DNA from: Archilochus colubris
Taxonomy: Eukaryota > Chordata > Aves > Apodiformes > Trochilidae
Length of the DNA stretch: 64,000 bases
Direction: 5' to 3'
NCBI GenBank assembly: GCA_023079485.1
Contig: CM041083.1
Span: 154,088,552-154,152,551 of the forward strand
Positions within the stretch are counted from its first letter, which is position 1. Each line of letters starts with the position of its first letter. This document shows positions 23,401-36,703 of this stretch, in pieces. Below the pieces are notes generated by a model that saw only the letters and a program-made list of their open reading frames with translations, made no database searches and had not been told where the DNA came from. The position numbers and the translations under genes are program-made.

Positions 23401-25477
23401 AAGAAAAATATTTGAAGTAACCATAGACCCTTTAGGGACAATAAGCCTGATTATCTACTATCTCAAAACTTAGAAAACTGTTACTGACAATGAAAGATGC
23501 TTCTGCTCAAGTGGGATAGCATTTTATGGCTGCTCAGTGGATAGTAAAGAGGCAAAGAAAAATGTAAAAGCTCTTATTATTGAGAAGCTATTGTATGGGA
23601 CAAATCAAGTAGTATATAATTTTACAACATGCATCTGATTCTTAGTTTTTTGCCTTTTTTTGTGTGTGTGGTGCCTTCCCTCTTCCCGCTCCACCCTCCT
23701 TTGCTACCTTCTCAAAGATTATTTTCTTACTTCGGCTGTAATGATCAGCAATCTGCCCTGCTGAGAAGTTTTCTTTCTTGACTTTCAAACTTACAGATGG
23801 AATTAGTATAATTTTACACATTTTGGAGCTGGAATGTGCTTAGAACTCTGCCTGTAATCAATGGGAAGAAATAAGTGCCATTAATGTTCTTTACCTGATC
23901 ATATAATAGACAATGCAATAAGAAATATAGTTCTCTGACCTTTCAGCTTTTGTTTTAAATAACTGAAGAAGAAACCTAGAGAAACAACACTGATTAAACA
24001 ATGAACTTTTACCTAAATATGGTTAAATGTGTCTCACTGTAAATAGCTAACTCTTCTTTTGCATCCCCCTAAGTGAAAACAGAGAAGAACCTTGGATGTG
24101 AGTGTGTGAGAGGCACAGGATGCACAAAGAACAGCCCTTAGATCTTGATTTGCTGTTTGTTCAAGTCCAGTCTTTAAAACTTGCTTATTGTTCTCTTCTT
24201 TCTCTTTTTTCTAATCTATGTAAATGTGTTATATTTCTATTGGTCCATATAAGTTCTAAGGTCAGGTGTTGATATGTTACCATGCCAAATACAACTCTAA
24301 TTTCTCTAGAGCTGACCATGGTGTGCAAAAGGAAATCATCCTCAAACTGTTTTTTTTACCCACATTTATAATAGGCAACAAGATAACTGCGCTTGGCTTC
24401 AGATTTCCTTAATATAATTTTCTATTCATAGTCACAGCCATAAAACATTCATTGCTCTTAAATTTAAAAACCAAACCAAATCAAAGCAACACAACTTACT
24501 AACCACATAAAAATAAGCATGGTGTTATCCCATGCCTTACATGATGTAGATTCTTAAAGCACTGTTACTTTCTGATCTCAAAATTACTAAATGGTAAAAT
24601 AATGCTAAAGAATCTGGACCAGATCTTCAACCTATGGCAAAAGAGAAAGTTTCATTGAAGAGAAAAGAAGCAAGAATATTTTAATCTTCTGAAGACCTGT
24701 TGCCAGTAGTGAGAAGCCAGACTACTTTATCCCCACCACGTAAATGTATCATGTTGGCTTAGTGTAACTACAGACATATATTTGTTAATTTCCATTGTAG
24801 TTTTTCATACACAACAGTGAAAAAAATCTTAAATATTCTCCATATTAGTAGGTAACCTTCTAAAATCTCCAGCATTTGAACTTGAACTCCCAAATTTTGG
24901 CAGGCAAGGACATTAATCTTTTCCTTCCTGCAATGCTTTGCTTAGATGAGGTGTAGATGGTACCATGTTATATCACTTTTGGTAATCTGTTCTCCAAAGT
25001 ACACTGGACTCTGTATAGGCACAATCTGAGTAAATAAAATAAAAATCCTCACACTGCAACTGATATACTTCAAAAATAGACCACTAGAGATCCACTGTAG
25101 CAAGGCCACAAACCAAAAAGTGCTCTAAGTCAAGCCTCAAAACCGGTCCTGTTTAACTCCTAATCATAAAATATAGCTTCAGGAAAAACTAATATCAATT
25201 AACAGTGAAAGTGAAGATAATAGGGAAATAATAGGGAAAAGTGGTACTTACTGCTTTCATTTTTAGTTTAAGTAAAATCAGGAAACATTTTATTGATTTA
25301 TTAGTGATGTATGATGAACTAACAATCTGGAAACCATATGTTCAGGATCAATAGCAGCAATAAAACAGATGAAACACAGCACTGGACAAACAAAATAACA
25401 CCATGTTTCTAAATATCTTTCTACAATTACTTGCAGGAAGATCTAATTGCTTTTTACACATGTACACATTTACAAGC
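20449..25477. other. Unique AT-rich DNA, no gene seen
   Basis: About 5 kb without a recognisable interspersed repeat or gene. Open frames such as 20827-21084 and 22530-22742 have no domain or splice support. Such a repeat-poor stretch between repeat-rich ones might hold conserved noncoding elements, but that cannot be judged from one sequence. Confidence 0.5.
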
Positions 25478-25800
25478 TCACCTCCTTGCCCAGCCCTGGG
25501 GTGGCAGCCCTGTGCAAGACACAGTTGCCCCAGTCTTGTGTACCTCTCTTGCTCCCCACACGCCATTGATGTACCCACTGGTGAGGAGGTGTCCTGGTAC
25601 CTTCACACCCCAAGGTGAGGTCCTTTCCTGCTGACCCCACACTACCATCACATTGCAAGATGGGTGCTTCTCCTGGCACCCCATGGGTTGTTTGCATCAT
25701 CCAGCTTGGGCAGAGCAGGGGTGCCTATTGCCATCAAGGAGAGGCCTCCTGTGTTGGCTGCTTTTCATCTCCATCACCTGTCCCCATTTTCACAAATGTC
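25478..25800. other. GC-richer block, unassigned
   Basis: This block is clearly richer in G and C than its surroundings and contains phrases such as CCCAGCCCTGGGGTGGCAGC and CACCCCATGGG. Low stop density gives several overlapping frames of 60-76 codons on both strands, none with recognisable features or a convincing start and splice context. It could be an unrecognised old LTR or other repeat, or a decayed exon cluster. I cannot decide from sequence alone. Confidence 0.4.
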
Positions 25801-27386
25801 TAAGCATTCTTTGTACATCTTTGCATGCTTACTGTTTCTTTGTGCACTAAAGGTAATTTTCTTCTTCCGGACTTAGTTTTGAGCAAATACTGTCTCAGAT
25901 GGTTTTGGATACCCCTTCTCACACACTATTTTACAGTTCCTTACTCTCACCAGTTGTTGAGGGCAGGTAGAGAGGCATCTCATCTAGGGCATGTTGTAAA
26001 AAAGGAACTGTGAAGGGGCCTCCAAAATATTTTTTCATACTTCACATCTATTTACCTTTTTTTTTTTTTTTCCCTTTAGGTAGCATAGTTCATAGACTTT
26101 TGCCTTAACATTTTTTTACTTCATACCAACTCATGATATAATATTTTTCTTTATTCTCCCACATTTTTTTACTCATTTAAAATGTCATGTTGTCAGTAAA
26201 TGGGCTACATTTTTCTTGGTTGACCATGGTTCAGAGATTGGTGCAGACAGGTTTGAGAAAAGCAGATATATATGTACAGCTGAAGGTGATGAATGACTTC
26301 CCATAACCAGTCTGGATCCAAAAGTATAAGAAGGGATAAATCCAAAGAAAAATTTATCTAAATATCAAGAGAATCTACTGAACATTCTAGGGCTGGCACA
26401 GACTGATAAGCTGTAGCAGCCAGAATTTTATCTACGCTATAATTTTCAAGTACAGAGCTCCAACCCATAAAACTTCCTGGATTAAAAGGTTACTTTAGTT
26501 ATTAATTGTATATGATTTTCAATATGAAGTAAAAAAAGATCTTGCTTTATCTGTTCCCTATTATTTATTTCATACACAAAAGTTTGCATTAATAATACTA
26601 TCTACATATTTTCTGTTGCCTTTTCTGACTGCTGATACCTTTACCTACAGTTCATTTTAGTTCCTTCAGTGGATTGTTTTCTTGTGATGGGAAAAGGCCA
26701 CATTGACAGGGCCTTTTTTTCTGTTGCCTTTTCTGACTGCTGATACCTTTACCTTCAGTTCATTTTAGTTCCTTCAGTGGATTGTTTTCTTGTGATGGGA
26801 AAAGGCACATTGACAGGGTGATAGATTCACAGAAAGAAACAATCCTTATGACCATCTTGGCTGCTGCTTAACACAGGCTCTAGAATTTCACACAGGAAGC
26901 ACTTAATGAGCCACTTAATCGATTGAGCACTTAACTTCTCTTTCAGCTATGGCACATTTTAGAAAACATCCAGTCTTGATTTGAGGATTCAAGTGGTGAT
27001 TATAGATTGCTGCTGATAAGATCTGTAAAACCATTGTTTCCTCTCAAAAGTTTCCCATTACTTTAGTTATATTGTTTACACAACACACAATTTTTTAGAA
27101 CATTTGTAATCTTACTACAAGAAAACAAAACCTAGAGAATTCTAGACAAGAAAAAACAATTCTGCATTCTACTTTTGTACTTTTTATGCATATAGAGAGC
27201 AAGACGATAGTCGCTTTGGAAGTATTTGTCATTGAAATACATGATAGAGAGGTAAAAGAAAGTTCCAGTTTACAAAGAGAAGTCCTAAATCCTGGCAAAG
27301 ACCTACCAGAAATTACATGACTGCTGCTTCTCATGTGTACAGCCCTCTACATATATAATACATGTGACAGAATTTAACTCTTAGAG
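25801..27386. other. AT-rich DNA containing a recent tandem duplication
   Basis: No gene is seen. It includes a poly-T tract near 26058-26072 and the duplication at 26611-26818. Confidence 0.5.
26611..26818. repeat. Tandem duplication of ~100 bp
   Basis: Copy 1 (26611-26711) and copy 2 (26719-26818) start TTCTGTTGCC and end CATTGACAGGG, separated by 7 bases. They differ by one substitution (CCTACAG against CCTTCAG) and one single-base deletion (GGCCACAT against GGCACAT). The near identity points to a recent event. Confidence 0.95.
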
Positions 27387-28457
27387 ATAGGTGGGTTGGC
27401 ACTGGCTGGATGTCAGATGCTCATCAAAGTTGCTTTATCTCTCCCCTTATCACATAACAGAGGAAAGAAAATAGAACAAAAAGCTCACGAGTCAAGATAA
27501 GGACAGGGAGAAAACTCACCAGTTACTGTCATAGGTAAAACAGAGTTGAATTTGGGAAAATTGACTTAACTTATTGCCAACCAAATCAGACTAGGATAAT
27601 AAGAAATAAAACTATAAATTAAAACATCTTCCTCACACTCCTTCTTTCTTCCTAGGCTTGAATTAACTCCTGATTTCTCTACATCCTCCCTCCCAGCAAT
27701 ACAGGGGCACAGGAAATGGATACTGGAGTTATTTCATCACACATTTTTTCTCTGGTTCCTTCCTCCTCAGCAGGAGGACATATCAGACTCCTCCCTTGCT
27801 CCAGCCTGGTGTCCCTCCAATAAGAGACAGTCCTCCATGCACTTCTCGAATGTGAGTCATTCTCATAGGCTGCAGTTCTTCATTAAGTGCTCCAGTATGG
27901 GTCCCTTCCACCATGTGCAGTCTTTCAGGAATGGAGTGCTCCCACATGGGTCCCTGCAATGTCACAAGTCTTGCCAGCAAACTGGCTCCTAGGTGGGTTC
28001 CTCTTTTTCTATGGGTCCACAGGTCCTGCCTGTTTTGATGTGGGCTCCTCCATTGGCTGCAAGTGGTGGATATCTGCTCCACCGCAGATCTCCATGGATT
28101 GCTGGGGAATAACCTACTTTATCATCTTCACCACGTGCTGCAGGGGAATCTCAGCTCTGATGCCTGGACCACCTCCTCCTTCTCCTTCTTCACTGACCTT
28201 GCTATCTACAGAACTGTTTCATATATTCTTACTCTTCTCTACAACTGCGACTGTGGTTGTCCAGCAGTTTTTTATCCTCTTCTAAAATGTGTTACCACAG
28301 CAGTGCTATGACCATCACTGGTGGGCTCAACCTTGGCTCATAAAGGTTCTGTCTTGGAGGTGGTTGGCAGTGGCTCTATTGTACATGAGTGAAGCTTCTA
28401 TCAGCTAGAAGCTATCCCTTTGCCCTCCCCAAACCTTGTCACACAAACCAAATATGA
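27387..28457 (-). mobile_element. Near full-length solo LTR (CAACCCACC-ended family)
   Basis: On the plus strand it starts at a degenerate version of the family end (GGTGGGTTGGCACTGGCTGG at 27390) and runs to CACAAACCAAATATGA at 28457. The motif order matches the LTR at 47.1 kb in reverse: GATAAGGACAGGGAGA.., CAAATCAGACTAGGATAAT, CCTTCCTCCTCAG, repeated CTGCTCC/GGGCTGCAG units, and CCTTCTTCACTGACCTTG near 28183. The sense strand is inferred as minus because relatives have a TATA-like site near this right end and AATAAA near the left end. Flanks TAGAG (27382-27386) and AAGAG (28457-28461) could be a 5-bp duplication with one mismatch, within the uncertainty of the end. It has many substitutions and is probably old. 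Confidence 0.82.
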
Positions 28458-31400
28458 AGAGCCTCTACTACTTCTTGGTTTTGTTTTTGCCTTTTTTATA
28501 TATAATTTGTGATTCAAAACCCCACACATATATCAATACTAAAGATGGGGTTTGCAGCAGCTTTCTTCTCAGTACTTCCTACTGGCTAATCTACATGCCT
28601 GCTTGTTTGTCAGTGGTTATATAAGTAGAAGTATTTTGGTTATACAAATAAAAGGCAATAGTGGCCTGTGATAAGTATAGAAAAATTTGCCCTCAGACTT
28701 GATACCTCTCATTTCTCTTTATATTTGGGAAGTACATTAAAACACTTAAAAATATGGCAGAAGTTCAGAATCAATGTCTTTGCTTGTTTTAAATAGCTGA
28801 TAAACTTTGCCTTTTCCCAACAAAACCACCATCAGAAGATTGCTGGTTTTGTATTTGATTAATGTGTTTCCATCATAACCTGTTGCATTTGAGCCATAAG
28901 GCAAGCATTATACCAAGTCACAAACAGGGTCAACATATATGGATTGATATGCTAATCTTGTGCCATCTTGTATTTGTTTCAGTCTAAAATGCATGCAATA
29001 ATAAACTGCATCACCTCTTTATAACAACACTGCAATGGCTGTAATACAGGCTGAAAAAGGCATTTTTCTCTTCACATTTAGAAAAGATAGTTTGCCAATA
29101 ACAACACAGCCACACTGGAAAAAGGAACTAGAGAAAACAACATGTCATTGCCATGAGAACTGTGGTATTACACTAATGCACATATGAAAAAGCTAAATAT
29201 TTAACCTTTCAGAAAATCATCATCAGTTGCTGAAATTCATGGTGATATTGTTGCTTTTCTTGTAAAGTATTATGCTTTGAACAAGTTGTGTAGTTGTACT
29301 AACTTGTCTTGTAATACATGTAATTCCAATACTTCTCTTAGTGATGCCATTATTTCTCACAGTCTTTTATTTTATCTGTTTCTTAAATTTTATTTCTAAT
29401 TATACTCAATCCTTAGTCTTCCTTGTCTCCCAGAATTGATTTGTTGATGCCAGGTAGGTACTTAGTAACTTCCCTATTTTTTTTTCAGGTTTATTTGATT
29501 TTTTTAATCCTTTTTCATTTCACATTTTATGGGTTCAAATGTTACCTCAATTTACTTTCTGGCAGGTCAGTCCAAAACTTCCTCAAAAAAATTTCCTTGC
29601 CTTCTCACAGTCTTAACACTTTCCCCTAGACAGATCTCAAGGCCTTTATTTCACTCATCTCTCTCTTAACCTGTTAGTATTTATCATAAATCTCATGTTT
29701 ATATCTTGCCAACATAAACAACATTCTGTCATTTTTTCATTCATATTTATCTAACTGATAAATTTAAATATTCAAATATTGAAGCATATTGGTGGCCAGA
29801 CTCAGCCATTATATCTGTAGAAATACACACACAGCTACTTACGCACTTTCACATGGTTGAGACTTGATGCTTCAAAGTTTATCCTCAGATTATCTGTATT
29901 TATTGGTCTTTTTTAAAAAAAAAACTTATCTTCTTTATTCTGTTAAACACATATTAAGATTGGCCAGAAACATTTTGCACTATTAAAGTAAGATTTTTGG
30001 GAAAAAAATCTAGATTTAAGAACTGACTTTGTGTTTCAAGTTATACTATTCTTAGAAACAGATTTATTCTGGTATTACAGTACTTTTACAAAATTCCATC
30101 TTGTAGTTTATTGTTTAATTGTCATTATTATTGACCTAAAACTACATTATTTTTTTGTTTCCATATTATAGTTAGAGATATCTATTCAGCAAGAAATGGT
30201 CATGATTTTTTCTAGGTTCTTTTCCTTTTCTTTTTTTTTTTTTTTTTTTTTTTAATCTGCTGTCTATAAGCAATTAATATGAAATAGAAATAATAGAAAT
30301 GGAAATAATAATAAAGCAGTATTTTAATAATTCTGGGTTTTCTTAGTCTATTCAAAATATTAGTCCAATTTAAAAAGCATCAATATTTCTATCATTTAAC
30401 AAATTACAGAATAAAATTTTATGGTACACAATTTAACTTTAACAATATTGAATAATTGTTTGCTAGTTATAAAAGATACTTTGTTCTAAAATATAATTTC
30501 TTTCTTATATACTTATTTCATTTGCTTAGTACTAGGTAAACCCACATTAATATGCATCCATTACCTTGAGGGTTCTTTAGTTTTTGTAGTTTAAACCTGG
30601 CCCAAGCAATACAATTCTAATGTACCAAATGCAGAGCTAAGGATTAATATTCAGACTGTATGAATACATTTAAAAGTACTGTACACTCTAACACAGTGGT
30701 TGTCATTAAGCACTGCCAATATTTGCTGTCACTAAACAGATTATAATATACTGACTTTGAATGTTTCACAAGTCATTAATCAACTGACATGGCTGCATTT
30801 AAAAAACGGCTTTTTTACTCTGATAGGTCTTATTTGACAGATGAGTAGAACATCTACTTTAATTAAAATATAAAAAAAAATTTAGAGACAGTATAAATTT
30901 TTAAAATGGAAGCAATCCTTTCTTGGCATGTTCTCATATTTATTTAAGGTAAAAGTAGAAATTTTAACAGATCTAATGTACAAGATCATGCCAAATCATT
31001 TGCCACTGAACTCAACTGATAAAAAAACTATCTCCACTTCATAAATGTAATTCTGTACTGTCATTTAGACTGACCATATATATATATATGTATATATATA
31101 CATAAGGTGAGACGTACTGAGATGTGATGAGCATTTTTTTTTTCCATATTCCACAGAGAAAATGAGATGGCATACCATTTCACTTGCAGAGCTCATACAG
31201 GTTATAAAGCAACATCCTTAGGAAAAGCACAATCATTTGAAATCAGAGACTTGTATTCTGGAGGATTTCTTCATGACTTGCCAATAAAAATGCATAGAAC
31301 CCTGTTCACTTACTCTGCATTTTTCATTTACATTTCACATTCTGTTCCTTCTGTCAGATCCTCTAACACAATTGTTCTGAAAAAAAAGAAGGCTATACAC

Positions 31401-32031
31401 CACTAAGGACCTGTAGACAAAGAACTAATCTATCCCCTTTTTCCCCCCATATTCCTCCCCTTTAGTGGAGGGGGAAGAAATTTAGATTTAGGCATCTCCT
31501 GCAGAATACAGTTTTGGCAGTGCTGGAAGGTAAACAGAGCAGCTCTCCAACAGAGTAGTGTGTTAATCTGCTGCATTATTTACAGCACACACAGAATTTG
31601 GCAGACTCTATTTTACCAATGTTTGTTAAATTTACGTATTAAATTATTCATATGTATAATGGTGTATTAATTCCTGATTATTAGCTTAGGAGAGACATTT
31701 GGTGCTGCAGGTAAATTGTTGCAGATTTGGGAGCCTTAGACAGAGCATCAATTTTTGTAAAATTTGACAGAGACATTTGAAACAAGGCACAGACTAAGTT
31801 ACAGTTCCTGCAAGAAAATATCTGAATAATAACGAAAATCAGCACCAAGAGGGAAAAATATCTTTCCATAACAGGTATTTTATTACACAGTGTGTTCTTG
31901 TCTTGCTGAGTTGTAGGTGTCAGCAACAGTTTTGCTCTTGACGAAAGTGTTTGTGGTGATATTCATAGTAGATTATTTGCCATGATAATTCATTTTCCCT
32001 TATTTTGTGAATATATGAAGAAAAATTTTGT
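28458..32031. other. Unique AT-rich DNA, no gene seen
   Basis: About 3.6 kb of AT-rich sequence with a poly-T tract near 30229-30253 and a TA-rich microsatellite at 31077-31102. A 79-codon ATG frame at 31167-31406 follows a pyrimidine tract and AG, but has no other coding evidence. Confidence 0.5.
31077..31102. repeat. (TA)n microsatellite
   Basis: ATATATAT runs on both sides of a TGTA, giving a self-complementary AT-rich stretch. Confidence 0.9.
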
Positions 32032-32360
32032 CATAGAATCATAGAGTGTTAGGGGTTGGAAGGAACCTCTAGATCATCTAATCCAACCCCCTGCTGAAGC
32101 AGGATAACCTAGGGAAGGCCACATAGAAACACATCCAGCGGGCTTTTGAAAGCCTCCAGAGAAGGAGACTCCATGAGCACTCCAGGCAGCCTGGTCCAGT
32201 GCTCCATCACCCCCACAGTAAAAATGTTTCTCTTCATGTTGAGGTAAAACTTCCAGTGTTCTAGCTTAAACCCATTATTCATTGTCCTATTACTGAAAAG
32301 AGATGGGTCTGATCCTCTTGACACACCCCCCTCACATATTTATAGACATTAATTAGATCC
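32032..32360 (-). mobile_element. CR1 LINE, 3' end fragment
   Basis: The plus-strand tail CATAGAATCATAGAGTGTTA, then GGGGTTGGAAGGAACCTCTA and ATCTAATCCAACCCCCTGCT, is a reversed CR1 3' end. Minus-strand translation of 32109-32324 gives NGFKLEHWKFYLNMKRNIF, TVGVMEHWTRLPGVLMESPS and SLEAFKSPLD, a diverged C-terminus with one short open stretch. A further segment, 32361-32480, containing CCTTCCAACTCCTGCCCCAT looks repetitive but I could not tie it to CR1. The copy is inactive. Confidence 0.88.
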
Positions 32361-32500
32361 TAACCCCAAACTTATTTGTAGCAGGCCTGGTTTTATCCCT
32401 TCCACCCTTCAAATCTAGTTTAAAGCTCTATCTATGAGCCCTTCCAACTCCTGCCCCATGATCCTTTTCTCACCATGTCCTCTAAAATCCAAAAGAGCTT

Positions 32501-35500
32501 CTAAAAACCACAGAATTAAACTTTTTTTTGTTTAGGTTGCTTCAGCTTTTAGAAAGTTCTATAGTGATATTTGACCAGCTCGCCTCTTATGTCTTAGAAT
32601 GAAAATTGATTTTGATACTTTAGTTTATATAGAATTTACATTCTAATTCTTTTAAAAGACTGGAGGAATTTAATTTTAATTAGTCATCATATCCAAAGAC
32701 ATATGGACTAATAGGCTAATTTTTTTCTGTCTCTCAATTGGCTAGCAATATCTAGTCAAGGTCTGGACTTTGCTATAAGGAGATCCAGATCACCACATTT
32801 ATTTAGTCACTGTATGTACACATAAGTTCCACTCAGTTGTTTCTTCAATATTCATTTCTGAAAAACTTTTGGTGTTTTTGAACTTTTTTTTTGAAACCTA
32901 TTTTGCTGATATTTCTCAGACAGGTTCAGGCAATAAAAAGTACTATTGACCTTTTTGCATTCTGCTCCCTATCAAACTATGTGAGTGCTGCAACACGGAA
33001 CAACTTTCCTCACAATAATTTCTGTAACTTTTGCTAAGGAACCAAACTTACCTCTGCTCTTCATTTCTATTTATACCCCTTTGTCTCAGGATAACCACCT
33101 GAGTGTGCATTATCACTACCATGTTCTTAATTTATATATGAAACATCTAGAAACAATGGTTCTACAAATCAAGCTTAAGCAGGCTCTGTCTCTGGATGCT
33201 GTTCTACTCCAATACATTCCAAGTGATTAACACCACCTGTTGCACACTTAATTCACAGCAGCAGACAATTATATCCCTTGGATACCCATTACGGGTAATT
33301 ATTCCCATGACAGACTATTAGATCTGGGTTGTGAACATCTCAGCTGTAAACTTTTTTGCAATTTTTATTTTAATTCTGATATTACCTTTCAGGGAATAGT
33401 TGAGGAACAAAGCAGACTATTACATTAATGTCATGCTTACAACAAGCATAAGGTTAATTTCTACTGCTGAAGTTGTATTCAAAATCATTATTTAAATACG
33501 ATTAAAGGAGATTTTACATGTTTGCCATTACGTGGTTATTTCATTTCATTCTTTTAATACAGAAGCAAGTCCTGATGATAAAGTGACCTTGAAAAAGTTA
33601 GAAAATAATTAGTTTTGTTTTAAGAACAAAATACTCTTCTTAATTTTAAAATTTTTTTTCTATCCAGAGTATACAAATCTGATTACTTATAAGCATGTGG
33701 AGGAATTCTCAGAGTAAAAAAAAAAAAAACCAACTTTAACTCAAAGATCAAAATGCATAAAACTTGCCTATTTCTCTTGCTTTTATTTAATTTTAAAATT
33801 TTTTTATTTTTCACTATATGAAATAGCAGTATTTAACACACTTAAACATCATCTCTTCCTATCACATAAGGTACAACCTCATGTGGAAAATAAGCATGGT
33901 CTGAATCTGAATTAGAATAGCTTCAAGTTCAGACAAGACCAAGATTACTGAGATAAATGGGAATAAGATAAATGTAAATATAAATGAATGGAAAATCAAT
34001 TCTTTCTATATTTATTTTCAAGATGTTTATTTATATAAAACTGCTAGTATTGGGTCAAAAAAATAGGAAAAAGGAATAAATCAGTTTGTTAATTAAATTA
34101 AAATGGAACAAAATATAATTTTTCAGTGCATTAGAGGGAATGTAAAGGAAAAATAACTTAGAATTAAAAAGAGAAATGTTTACACATGATGTGAATCTAG
34201 CAGTGATGATTTCCTCAAGAAGCCTAAATTCAGATCAGATTTTTTGGTCTTGACTTAGCCTCTTTGGTAAATATGAAGAAAACACTTTCTGTGATACCCC
34301 CATTAGGATCCTCTCTCTAACATCAGGCCATTACTGAATAAGTAAACCCTCTAGCTATTAATTATAGCTGATCCTTCATCTGAGCAGAGGGACAGACTAA
34401 GTCAGATGGTAATACCTCCATGCTTCTTTCATGTGATCTAATAAACTTTTAAAATGTTGAAAGCATTTTACAATGTTGTTGAAATGTGTGGTGTGACAGA
34501 AAAATATGTTAAACTACATCTGCTCTTATTCAAGCTCAACATTATGCTCTAGTAAAAATCTACTTGGCATATTTAATATCAAAATGAGATAATATTTGCA
34601 AAATTCAGAACAAAGAGAACAAACCCAAAAACTGTAACTCCGGACTAAATGAATCTAGGCATGATGGATGGGATCTGACTCTGTTGTACATACACTCTGA
34701 CTTTACACAATTTATTTTGGGCTGGTGCATCTCTTAGAGAGACTGAAGTCATGGAAGCAAATGGGATTTGTACAGATTCTGTGTGCACTATAGGCTTCTG
34801 CTGTGTATCGAATAGTGTGGAAATTTAAATCAAAGCTATGACATCTTGCAGCCAACAGTGTGGACATGAATGGCTCCCTCATAGAGTTTTCTTTGACTTT
34901 ATATTCTTCAGCCAGCAGAAACACAACATAACTTCTCTAGAGACTAACTGGTACCATGCCGTAAAGTAAGAATGGGAAACAGATTTAATTTGAAAAAGTA
35001 TAATTTTTTCCAACTTCCAAGTATAATTTTTTCCAACTTCCTCTAAGCAAAACTTAATTCTTTATTGTCCTTCAACATGTAAATTAGGCCATGGAAAATA
35101 TTTATAATGTTATCTATTGTACCTGAGAACTGTCATCAGGTATATCTCAGGTCATAAAATCTTGTTAAATATTAAAAAACCCACACAGTTCCATAGGACA
35201 AATTGCCCCCCAAAATTCACTGTTTCTATAGAAGTATGAAAATAAATGTGCTAGATAGGCAATGTATCAAAAAATGTAGCATGAGTTTTAACTGTGTGAA
35301 GATTATGCTTTTGCACAGTTCTGTATAGAAATTTAAGCTTTTTTCCTAGAAATCAGGAAGAAATATATATCTGCATATCTTTTGTAAAGACAAGAGTCTG
35401 TATTTACTGAAATTAATAGGATGAAACACAAGAAATTAGTAAAACTGTACAGCAGCCTTTAAAAGAGAAACATGCATATATGTACTCAGCATAGTGGTAA

Positions 35501-35695
35501 ATGTGAAGGATTCAAATTGAAAACTCATTTTTTCTAATCTTTTCCAATGGGAAAAGAATAATTTAGGTGAACAGCTAAAACTAGACTGAGTTCCTGCAGT
35601 AACTAAAAAAGCAGGATTATTTTTTTTATCTGTAACCTGGTAAAATGAAAATGGTGATGATCCTACACCCTTAGTATTACTTCAAGAAGCACACA
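32501..35695. other. Unique AT-rich DNA with a small perfect tandem duplication
   Basis: About 3.2 kb with no recognised gene or interspersed repeat. The only structural feature is the direct duplication at 34996-35041. Confidence 0.5.
34996..35041. repeat. Perfect 23-bp tandem duplication
   Basis: Two identical head-to-tail units (34996-35018 and 35019-35041), beginning AAGTATAATT and ending CAACTTCC. Confidence 0.95.
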
Positions 35696-36698
35696 AGCAG
35701 TGGATGTCCTCTATCTGGACTTCTGCAAGGCCTTTGACATGGTCCCCTTCAATATCCTACTCACCAAGTTGGAGAGATACAGATTTGATGGATGGACTGT
35801 GCTATGGATAAGGAACTGGTTGAATGGTCATATCCAGGGGATAGTGGTCAATAGCTTAAAGTCCAGATGGAGACCAGTGAAAAATGGTGTTCCTCAGGGT
35901 TCTGTACTGGGACCTGTACTGTTTAATATTTTTATCAACAATGTAGACAGCAGGATCAAGTGCACCATCAGCAAGTTTACAGATGACACCAAGCTGAGTG
36001 GTGCTGTCAATAAGCCAAAGGGATGGGATGTCATCCAGAGGGACCTGGACATACTGGAGAGGTGGGCCCAGATGAACTTCATGCGGTTCAACAAGACCAA
36101 GTTCAGGGTCATGCACCTGTGTTGGGACAATCCCCACTATCAGTACAGGCTTGGGGATGAGGTTTTAGAAAACAGCCCTGCAGAAAAGGATTTGGGGGTG
36201 CTGGTGGACAAAAAGCTAGACATGAGCCAACAATGCACATTTCCAGCCCAGAATGCAAATTGTAGCCTGGGCTGCATTGAAAGAAGAGTGACCAGCAGAT
36301 TGAGAGAGGGGATTCTACCACTTTGCTCTGGTAAGATTTCACCTGGACTTCATCTCTGGAGTCCTCAGTACAGGAAGGACATGGACCTGATGGGAGCGGA
36401 TCCAGAGGAGGGCTACAAAAATGTTCAGGAAGCTGGAACACCTCTCCTACAAAGCCAGGCTGAGGGATGTGGGACTGTTCATCCTGGAGAAAAGGCAGCT
36501 CTGGAGAGATTTAACAGTGACCTTCCAGTACCAGAAGGGGCCTACAGGAAGACTGGAGATAGACAGCTTACAAAGGCTTGTAGTGATAGGACAAGGGGCG
36601 ATGGTTTTAAACTAGAAAAAAGTAGATTTAGATTGAACGTTAAGAAAAAATTCTTTACCATGAGGGTAGTAGAAAAATGGAACAGGTTGGCCAGGGAG

Positions 36699-36703
36699 GT
36701 AGT
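36699..36703. repeat. Target-site duplication, left copy (GTAGT)
   Basis: CR1 sequence duplicated exactly at 37008-37012. Removing the insert and one copy restores the expected CR1 reading GGGAGGTAGTTGAGGCC. Confidence 0.9.

Noticed and set aside
31141..31406. Pyrimidine tract plus CAG followed by a 79-codon ATG frame
   Set aside because: Such acceptor-like sites are common in T-rich DNA, and the frame ends in Lys runs with no domain.
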